46,433 nt of DNA from CAZKUN01 sp964555935 (GTDB lineage Bacteria; Armatimonadota; Zipacnadia; Zipacnadales; VGFC01), in contig CAZKUN010000045.1 in assembly GCA_964555935.1 (NCBI GenBank), positions 1 to 46,433 on the forward strand. Direction: 5' to 3'. Position numbers and translations under genes: made by a program. Shown here piece by piece: positions 42,493 to 46,433 of this stretch. The stretch's first letter is position 1, and each line of letters begins with the position of its first letter. The notes below the pieces were generated by a model. It was given only the letters and a program-made list of their open reading frames with translations. It was not told where the DNA came from and made no database searches.

Positions 42493-43284
42493 TCAGAAAG
42501 GCATCATCGGTGGTTCGCCGCCTCCGCGTCCACCACCACGCCCGCCGCGACCGCCCATGCGCCCCATCGAGACCGTCTCGCCGAGGTAGATGCGCTCGGC
42601 AACGAGGTAGTCGGCGTCATCGGGCGTCCCGATGGCAACCATCTGCATTCCCGGTAGCGCGGCGTCCTTCGTGGCTGGCTCGCGGCGAACGACCGCCGCG
42701 CCCTCGCCGAGGGCGACGTTCAGATCCATGCCGCCTACCAGCGTGATGACCAAAGGCTCCAGCGTCTTGACCGTGCCGGTGAAAGTGCTTGGACTGGGGG
42801 GCTGCGGGCCTCCGCCGCCCATCATCATTCCCATCATCCCGCCACCACCGCCTCCGCCCTGCTGTTCGCCGCCTTCGCCCTCCTCAGCGCCCTCTTCGGG
42901 CTCCGCTGGCGGCATCAGCGCGCGCATAATATCGCCAAATCCAAGGGCCTGACCGATCCTCACGTTGTCGGCCACGACGACCGTGGGCATGCCGGTCACG
43001 CTGATCTCGTCGCCAACCTTAAGCTCCGTGACGGGGACTTCGGCTAGCTGAGTGACCTCAGTATCCTCGCCCGCAATGACAATCCGGCTGCCCCGACCCA
43101 TGTTGTCGGCCTGGATATAGCCCTTGACCGGGTTCGTATCCTCGATCGTGCCGATCACGACGCGCTGCATCATGTCGGCCATCGGGTTCCCGCCGCCGCC
43201 GCCAGGTCCGAATTGGGAGCTGGCAACGCCACATGCGAGCATTGAGAGCATGCACGCGATTAGCACGCTGTGCTTGATTGACAA
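42493..43284 (-). CDS. Secreted Gly/Met-rich protein with two DUF5666-like domains
   Basis: A 263-residue exported protein starting at TTG (43284), supported by GGAGG 7 nt upstream. A signal peptide covers about 1-23 (LIACMLSMLACGVASS-Q). Two small beta-barrel-like domains (about 40-115: RVVIGTIEDTNPVKGYIQAD, VTELKVGDEISVTG; and about 165-240: FTGTVKTLEPLVITLVGGMD) look like DUF5666/OB-like units. They flank a very low-complexity centre (about 125-160) of Glu/Gly then Gly/Met runs. A Gly/Arg-rich tail (GGRGGRGGGRGGG) ends the protein. Function unknown; Met clusters could bind soft metals, which is speculation. It lies 165 nt upstream of gspE on the same strand. Confidence 0.75.
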   Translation of the reverse strand: MSIKHSVLIACMLSMLACGVASSQFGPGGGGGNPMADMMQRVVIGTIEDTNPVKGYIQADNMGRGSRIVIAGEDTEVTQLAEVPVTELKVGDEISVTGMPTVVVADNVRIGQALGFGDIMRALMPPAEPEEGAEEGEGGEQQGGGGGGGMMGMMMGGGGPQPPSPSTFTGTVKTLEPLVITLVGGMDLNVALGEGAAVVRREPATKDAALPGMQMVAIGTPDDADYLVAERIYLGETVSMGRMGGRGGRGGGRGGGEPPMMPF

Positions 43285-43311
43285 TTCCGCGCCTCCAGAA
43301 TTCTGCGTGTC

Positions 43312-43350
43312 GGCGGGTAAGCACCCGCCTGCGAGGGCCTTCGCCCCTAC
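43312..43350 (-). repeat. GTAG-headed double hairpin
   Basis: On the minus strand GTAG (43350-43347) directly follows the stop codon of the AbrB-type gene. First hairpin: GGGC, loop GAAG, GCCC. Second: GGCGGGT, loop GCTT, ACCCGCC (43329-43312). Both loops have 4 nt. Confidence 0.65.
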
Positions 43351-43626
43351 CTATTCTGACGCCGGCTCAGCGGCACTACCCTCGGCCGTCTCGGGAAACT
43401 CCTCCCGGAGTTTCTGCTCGAAAGCGGTGAGATCGCCCAAGGCCTCGGTCACGTATTGGGTGACAACCTCTGCCTTGACCAGCACCAGGCGCCGACCCTC
43501 ATCATGACCGAATATAACCATCTTGTCGCCGGACTCAATTCCCAACGCTTTTCGGGCGTCCGCCGGGATCACCATCTGTCCGCGCTCACCGACCGTAGCC
43601 GAACCCCAGTACTTGGGTTTCCGCAC
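43351..43626 (-). CDS. AbrB/SpoVT-type transcriptional regulator
   Basis: A 91-residue protein with an N-terminal swapped-hairpin AbrB domain (about 8-52): WGSATVGERGQMVIPADARK, ALGIESGDKMVIFGH, LVLVKAE. The C-terminal part is a short helix and acidic tail. Members act as DNA-binding regulators or as antitoxins, but no toxin gene is adjacent. The GTG start at 43626 has GGAGGGAG 7 nt upstream. A -10 box and a 20-bp palindrome lie just upstream (43657-43700), which suggests autoregulation. It might also control the downstream secreted protein and secretion genes on the same strand (inference). Confidence 0.88.
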   Translation of the reverse strand: MRKPKYWGSATVGERGQMVIPADARKALGIESGDKMVIFGHDEGRRLVLVKAEVVTQYVTEALGDLTAFEQKLREEFPETAEGSAAEPASE

Positions 43627-43656
43627 GGGGACACTCCCTCCGGTGGAGTGTGAGGA

Positions 43657-43700
43657 ATCATACTAGTCTGACGCCTCACGTAGTGTAGAACGATACACTA
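43657..43700 (-). promoter_or_regulatory. Promoter and palindromic operator of the AbrB-type gene
   Basis: TATGAT (43657-43662, minus strand) is a five-of-six -10 box. Upstream, at the place of the -35, lies a perfect inverted repeat, TAGTGTA (43681-43687) and TACACTA (43694-43700), with a 6-nt centre. Binding of a dimer there would block the promoter. Confidence 0.6.
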
Positions 43701-43753
43701 TCGCCCCAGGTTCAGTCGAATCCGGTGGAAATCCAGCGGGGAGATTGGGCCCG

Positions 43754-44266
43754 TCAGAAGGTGCCGCTGATCCATCCCCAACCCACGAGCGCCAGGCCCC
43801 CCAGAGCCACGGAGACAATGCAGATCCAGATCACGATGCCTGAGCGCTTGCTGCGGATGATCTCCGCGCGTGCCGGCTCCGGCAATTCATCGATAGGCAC
43901 TGTTGCCTGGCACCGCGCGCATCGCAGCTTGGGGAGGATCCGCTTCTCCATCACGCCGAACAGCATCCCATACGACGGGGTGATGTTGGCGATCGGCCCG
44001 CCGCAGTGAGGGCAGGGGGCGATCTCGTCAACCGTCGGCGGAGGCGCGGCGGACACAGGAGGTCCGGGGAGGGGAGTGGGGATAGGAAGACCGCTCAGGT
44101 CGCCAACCGAACTCAGAGGCACCCACGCATCCGCGCCAACCTCCATCACCTGCGCGTCAGCGGGAATGCGTCCATTCGCCGCCCACTGCTCCAGTAGCGC
44201 CCTATCGGCGGGGCCGAAGACGTTGCCCGCCACAGCCACGTGCCACTGCCGCGCTGAGTCACTCAT
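43754..44266 (-). CDS. GYF_2 / zinc-ribbon membrane protein
   Basis: A 170-residue protein. Residues about 5-52 match the GYF_2 domain (WHVAVAGNVFGPADRALLEQ; GRIPADAQV; WVPLSSV). A Pro-rich linker leads to a zinc ribbon with CPHCGG and CARCQ (about 84-120). One membrane helix ends the protein (IVIWICIVSVALGGLALVGW), so it is a tail-anchored protein with a cytoplasmic domain. Partner unknown. The ATG at 44266 is chosen because GGGAGGG lies 6 nt upstream; the long open stretch upstream of it covers the hairpins at 44280 and 44377 and is not coding. Confidence 0.82.
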   Translation of the reverse strand: MSDSARQWHVAVAGNVFGPADRALLEQWAANGRIPADAQVMEVGADAWVPLSSVGDLSGLPIPTPLPGPPVSAAPPPTVDEIAPCPHCGGPIANITPSYGMLFGVMEKRILPKLRCARCQATVPIDELPEPARAEIIRSKRSGIVIWICIVSVALGGLALVGWGWISGTF

Positions 44267-44279
44267 CGAATGCCCTCCC

Positions 44280-44303
44280 GTGGCGCAGGCATTCCTGCCT
44301 GCG
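44280..44303 (+). repeat. GTGG-headed REP-like hairpin
   Basis: GTGG (44280-44283) precedes a perfect 8-bp stem, CGCAGGCA (44284-44291) with TGCCTGCG (44296-44303), around the loop TTCC. Confidence 0.65.
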
Positions 44304-44373
44304 GACCGTCCTGGGCATGTTTCCAGGCATGCGTGGGTGATCCCTCTCACGCCGACAGACCCGGAAAACACGG

Positions 44374-44402
44374 AAAGGCCCCGTCCGAATTGGGACGGGG
44401 CC
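44374..44402 (-). terminator. Terminator after the receiver gene
   Basis: GGCCCCGTCC (44377-44386) pairs perfectly with GGACGGGGCC (44393-44402) around a 6-nt loop. On the minus strand TTT follows the stem. It lies 31 nt after the stop codon of the receiver gene. Confidence 0.75.
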
Positions 44403-44432
44403 TCATCAGCTTCGATGAATGAGCATGGCTCG

Positions 44433-44828
44433 TTACTGCACAACAGGCTCGGCGGTGAGCCGGGCGAGGATCCTAACCACCATCTGTTGGAAATCCCCGT
44501 CCTTCTCGATGAATACGCCGTCATACTTTGTCACCCGCATCAGGGCCTGCGGAGACTGGCTGTATCCGCTCACGACAATAATCTTCGCGTCGGTCCAAAG
44601 CGGATTGGCCTTTATAGCGTCCAACACGCGCCAGCCGTTGATGTCAGGCATGGCGATATCTAGCAGTATCACCTCGAACGACCCGCCATTCAGCGTTGCG
44701 CGGCACAGCTCCTTGAGCGCCTCACGGCCGCCCTCGGCCGTCTGGACATCAAACCCGGAGCCCTCGATCTCCCGGCTCATCAACATCAACATCGCTGGAT
44801 CATCGTCTACGATCAGTACCTTGGCCAT
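44433..44828 (-). CDS. Single-domain response regulator (CheY-like receiver)
   Basis: A 131-residue receiver without output domain. The acidic pocket VDDDP (7-11), phosphoacceptor Asp57 in LLDIAMPDINGW, Ser in IIVVSGYS and the conserved Lys in VFIEKDGD are present. The Lys is followed by Asp instead of the usual Pro, a small deviation. It may relay a phosphate to another histidine-kinase system or bind a target protein; no kinase lies in the window. It is a single-gene unit with its own terminator and sits between smpB and the GYF-domain gene. Confidence 0.93.
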   Translation of the reverse strand: MAKVLIVDDDPAMLMLMSREIEGSGFDVQTAEGGREALKELCRATLNGGSFEVILLDIAMPDINGWRVLDAIKANPLWTDAKIIVVSGYSQSPQALMRVTKYDGVFIEKDGDFQQMVVRILARLTAEPVVQ

Positions 44829-44884
44829 ATGCTGGAGTGCGAATTCACCTCCTGTCGTAGTCTTCGGTCTGGGGCCACGCGGCG

Positions 44885-45397
44885 CTAGTGCTCTCGCGAG
44901 GAACGCTGGTTGGCTCGTTCCTCCTCGCGGCGCCGAATGGTCTCTCTCTTATCGTATGCCCTCTTTCCCTTACACACGCCTAATGCTATTTTGGCCTTGC
45001 CATCCCTGAAGTAAACGCGTAAGGGCACCAAAGTGTAACCACGCTCACGCGTTCGCTGGGTCAGCCGCCGGATTTCTTGGCGGTGAGCCAGCAACTTGCG
45101 CGGTCTTCTGGGCGACGGCGCCAAAGCGGATGACGACTCATACGGGGCGATGTAAAAGCCGTGCAGCCAAAGCTCGTTATTCTCAATGCGGGCAAAGGCC
45201 TCTGGTAGGCTGCAGGTTCCCTGGCGAAGACTCTTCACCTCCGCGCCCTGGAGCACCATGCCGACCTCAAGCTGGTCAAGCACCTCAAAGTTGTGGCGAG
45301 CCCTTCGGTTCGTCGCCACGGTCTGCGTGCCGTCGTCTGGGTCCTTCTTGCCCCGAGGTGTCACGTCAATCGCCCCACGTGTATGGGCGCGATTCAT
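44885..45397 (-). CDS. smpB: SsrA-binding protein SmpB
   Basis: A 170-residue SmpB. After a 28-residue N-terminal extension comes the family core: ATNRRARHNFEVLDQLEVGM, GAEVKSLRQG, LWLHGFYIAPYE, RPRKLLAHRQEI, YTLVPLRVYF and KIALGVCKGKRAYDKRETI, then a basic tail. It brings tmRNA to stalled ribosomes. The ATG at 45397 has a weak AGGG ribosome site. The extension is Lys/Asp-rich and may not be translated if a later start is used. No tmRNA gene is seen nearby. Upstream 45398-45469 holds a REP-like hairpin. Confidence 0.95.
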   Translation of the reverse strand: MNRAHTRGAIDVTPRGKKDPDDGTQTVATNRRARHNFEVLDQLEVGMVLQGAEVKSLRQGTCSLPEAFARIENNELWLHGFYIAPYESSSALAPSPRRPRKLLAHRQEIRRLTQRTRERGYTLVPLRVYFRDGKAKIALGVCKGKRAYDKRETIRRREEERANQRSSREH

Positions 45398-45418
45398 CGC
45401 GCCCTGCTATACCTTCGC

Positions 45419-45445
45419 GTAGCACCGGCGCCCTCACCGGTGCAT
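45419..45445 (+). repeat. GTAG-headed REP-like hairpin, type 1 copy B
   Basis: GTAG (45419-45422), CACCGGCG (45423-45430), loop CCCT, CACCGGTG (45435-45442). It differs from the copy at 42378 by two G-to-A changes; one puts a mismatch in the stem. Confidence 0.75.
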
Positions 45446-45469
45446 GTCCAACTTCCGCGCGACGCCGTC

Positions 45470-46264
45470 CTACTGGTTCCGACCGCGCACCCACCGGGGG
45501 TAAAGATAGCACATCACTGTGAGGAAGAGCAACACGTAGGCGAAGGCCGTGAGGCCCCAGGGGATCGACTTGAAGATGGCTCCGAGGATGGCGCAGAGCA
45601 CGAAAACGGCGCCTGCGCCGATGCTGATGTGGATGAACTTCTTGGAAGTCAGCCAGCCGATAATCTGGTTCTTGTCTGAGACCAACTCGCCGCAGTCGAC
45701 GCAGTGCGATGCCGTCTCAGCATTCTCCAATCCACATTTCCAGCACACGACGGTCTGCAGCGCCGCCCTCCGGTGTTTCTCAATGGCGGTGGCCAGGCAG
45801 AGCTTGCCTTCGGAATCGCTCGGGACCAGCCGCACGACTTGCTCGTAGTGCTCGATGGCCCGGCCGGGGTCGTTGTTGCGCTCGTAAAGCGTGCCAAGCC
45901 TCATGTGGGCTGCGGCGTTGTCGGGGTCCTTCGCGAGGGCCCTCTCGGCCGCCGCGACGTCGGCGTTGAAGAACTGCTTGACTCGGCGCTTGCTCGAGGC
46001 GCGGGTGCCGAGGGCGATGGCCACGCCGAGAAGGATCATCAACAACCAAAGCAGGATGCCCTCCGGCTCGCCCCATGTCCGCACGATGCCCAACATGAAG
46101 ACGACCAGCACCCCCATCGCGATGATGAACTCGGCGGCGGAGATCTCCTGCTCTAGCCACAGGCCCAGAATCTTCCACGCCGGGAACGCGAAGATAATGC
46201 ACACCGCCGCCACCGAGCAGACGGTGATCATCGCTGGGCCCGCCCCGCCGATGTATCCTCCCAC
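45470..46264 (-). CDS. Membrane protein with TPR and zinc ribbon
   Basis: A 264-residue protein from a GTG at 46264 (GGGGAG 7 nt upstream); an ATG at 46303 would add 13 residues. Three hydrophobic segments lie in the first 90 residues (ITVCSVAAVCIIFAFPAW; FIIAMGVLVVFMLGIV; LLWLLMILLGVAIALG). Residues about 105-165 contain about two TPR units (AERALAKDPDNAAAHMRLGT, LYERNNDPGRAIEHYEQVV, RLVPSDSEGKLCLA). A zinc ribbon CWKCGLENAETASHCVDCGE (about 175-194) and two more membrane segments follow. The soluble part most likely faces the cytoplasm. Function unknown; a scaffold role is likely. Confidence 0.78.
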   Translation of the reverse strand: MGGYIGGAGPAMITVCSVAAVCIIFAFPAWKILGLWLEQEISAAEFIIAMGVLVVFMLGIVRTWGEPEGILLWLLMILLGVAIALGTRASSKRRVKQFFNADVAAAERALAKDPDNAAAHMRLGTLYERNNDPGRAIEHYEQVVRLVPSDSEGKLCLATAIEKHRRAALQTVVCWKCGLENAETASHCVDCGELVSDKNQIIGWLTSKKFIHISIGAGAVFVLCAILGAIFKSIPWGLTAFAYVLLFLTVMCYLYPRWVRGRNQ

Positions 46265-46405
46265 GCGATCGCTCCCCTCCGGCCCCACGCGGGCCGCAGT
46301 CATCAGAGATTCCAGATCCCCAACGCCAATACCTGCCGACCCGTGGTGGGAGGCATAGGGGCAGCGCTGGGAGAAGCTGCCTCTTGGAAGAGAGACGAGG
46401 CACCG

Positions 46406-46433
46406 ATGAAAGAGTTGCGCTCTCCAGTATATG
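46406..46433 (+). CDS. Possible gene start at the right edge (partial)
   Basis: ATG at 46406 reads MKELRSPVY to the end of the window, with GAGG 6 nt upstream. It is divergent from the TPR gene, with the intervening 140 bp otherwise empty. Nine codons allow no functional statement. Confidence 0.3.

Noticed and set aside
43351..44266. Toxin-antitoxin pair with the AbrB-type gene
   Set aside because: The neighbours are a secreted DUF5666-like protein and a GYF/zinc-ribbon protein; neither looks like a PIN, MazF or similar toxin.
44829..45470. tmRNA (ssrA) next to smpB
   Set aside because: The flanks hold only short gaps and a hairpin; there is no room or recognisable tRNA-like end for a tmRNA.

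Overview
The window is GC-rich bacterial chromosome (46.4 kb) with dense, mostly well-formed genes. The organism is a diderm: it has a secretin, a lipoprotein of the pilus-alignment type, an LptF/G permease and many Sec/Tat-exported proteins. A DUF1559-like pseudopilin, a Tat sulfatase, DUF4091/GH123-type and CBM-bearing glycosidases, and ferredoxin-tailed aldo/keto reductase resemble gene sets of Armatimonadota and neighbouring uncultured phyla (Planctomycetes-like lifestyle). This taxonomic guess rests on remembered family patterns only. No rRNA or tRNA is visible.

Layout. (1) Positions 1-665: the first 14 codons of a serine recombinase read leftward, and next to it lies the 3' two-thirds of dprA without its start. 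This looks like the right end of an integrated element that split dprA. (2) 668-24206: an accessory, largely exported catabolic region: alpha/beta hydrolase + sulfatase, a pseudopilin, two secreted proteins, a zinc alcohol dehydrogenase, two large secreted glycosidase-like proteins, a secreted protein of unknown fold, an aldo/keto reductase, a Gfo/Idh/MocA oxidoreductase broken at an 11-G run, a DMT transporter running in frame into an alpha/beta hydrolase, an HDAC-family deacetylase, mutS2, and a PQQ-type beta-propeller. (3) 24222-27667: a heat-shock operon hrcA - archaeal-like (group II/III) chaperonin - grpE, without dnaK. (4) 27668-42327, all on the minus strand: an 11-gene type II secretion cluster in the order E-F-G-H-I-J-K-L-M-C-D, followed by a NagB-like protein with an altered active site and an LptF/G permease. 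The L-M-C-D part has type IV pilus architecture (PilM-PilN fusion, PilO, PilP-like lipoprotein, secretin). (5) 42493-46433: a secreted Gly/Met-rich protein, an AbrB-type regulator with a palindromic operator, a GYF/zinc-ribbon membrane protein, a lone receiver protein, smpB, a TPR/zinc-ribbon membrane protein, and a possible gene start at the right edge.

How it fits together. The secretion machine would export hydrolases of the kind encoded in region 2; sulfatase, GH123-like glycosidase, esterases, sugar oxidoreductases and the NagB relative are consistent with use of sulfated or amino-sugar glycans (inference). Intergenic spaces, especially from 42.3 to 45.5 kb, carry short hairpins that begin with GTAG or GTGG and have 4-nt loops, resembling REP elements mobilised by RAYT transposases. 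Three of four convergent gene pairs end with 0-2 nt between their stop codons.

The points most worth checking are the bacterial archaeal-like chaperonin placed between hrcA and grpE, the recombinase/dprA junction, the hybrid T2SS/T4P platform, the DMT-hydrolase in-frame junction, the poly-C frameshift and the GTAG/GTGG hairpin family.
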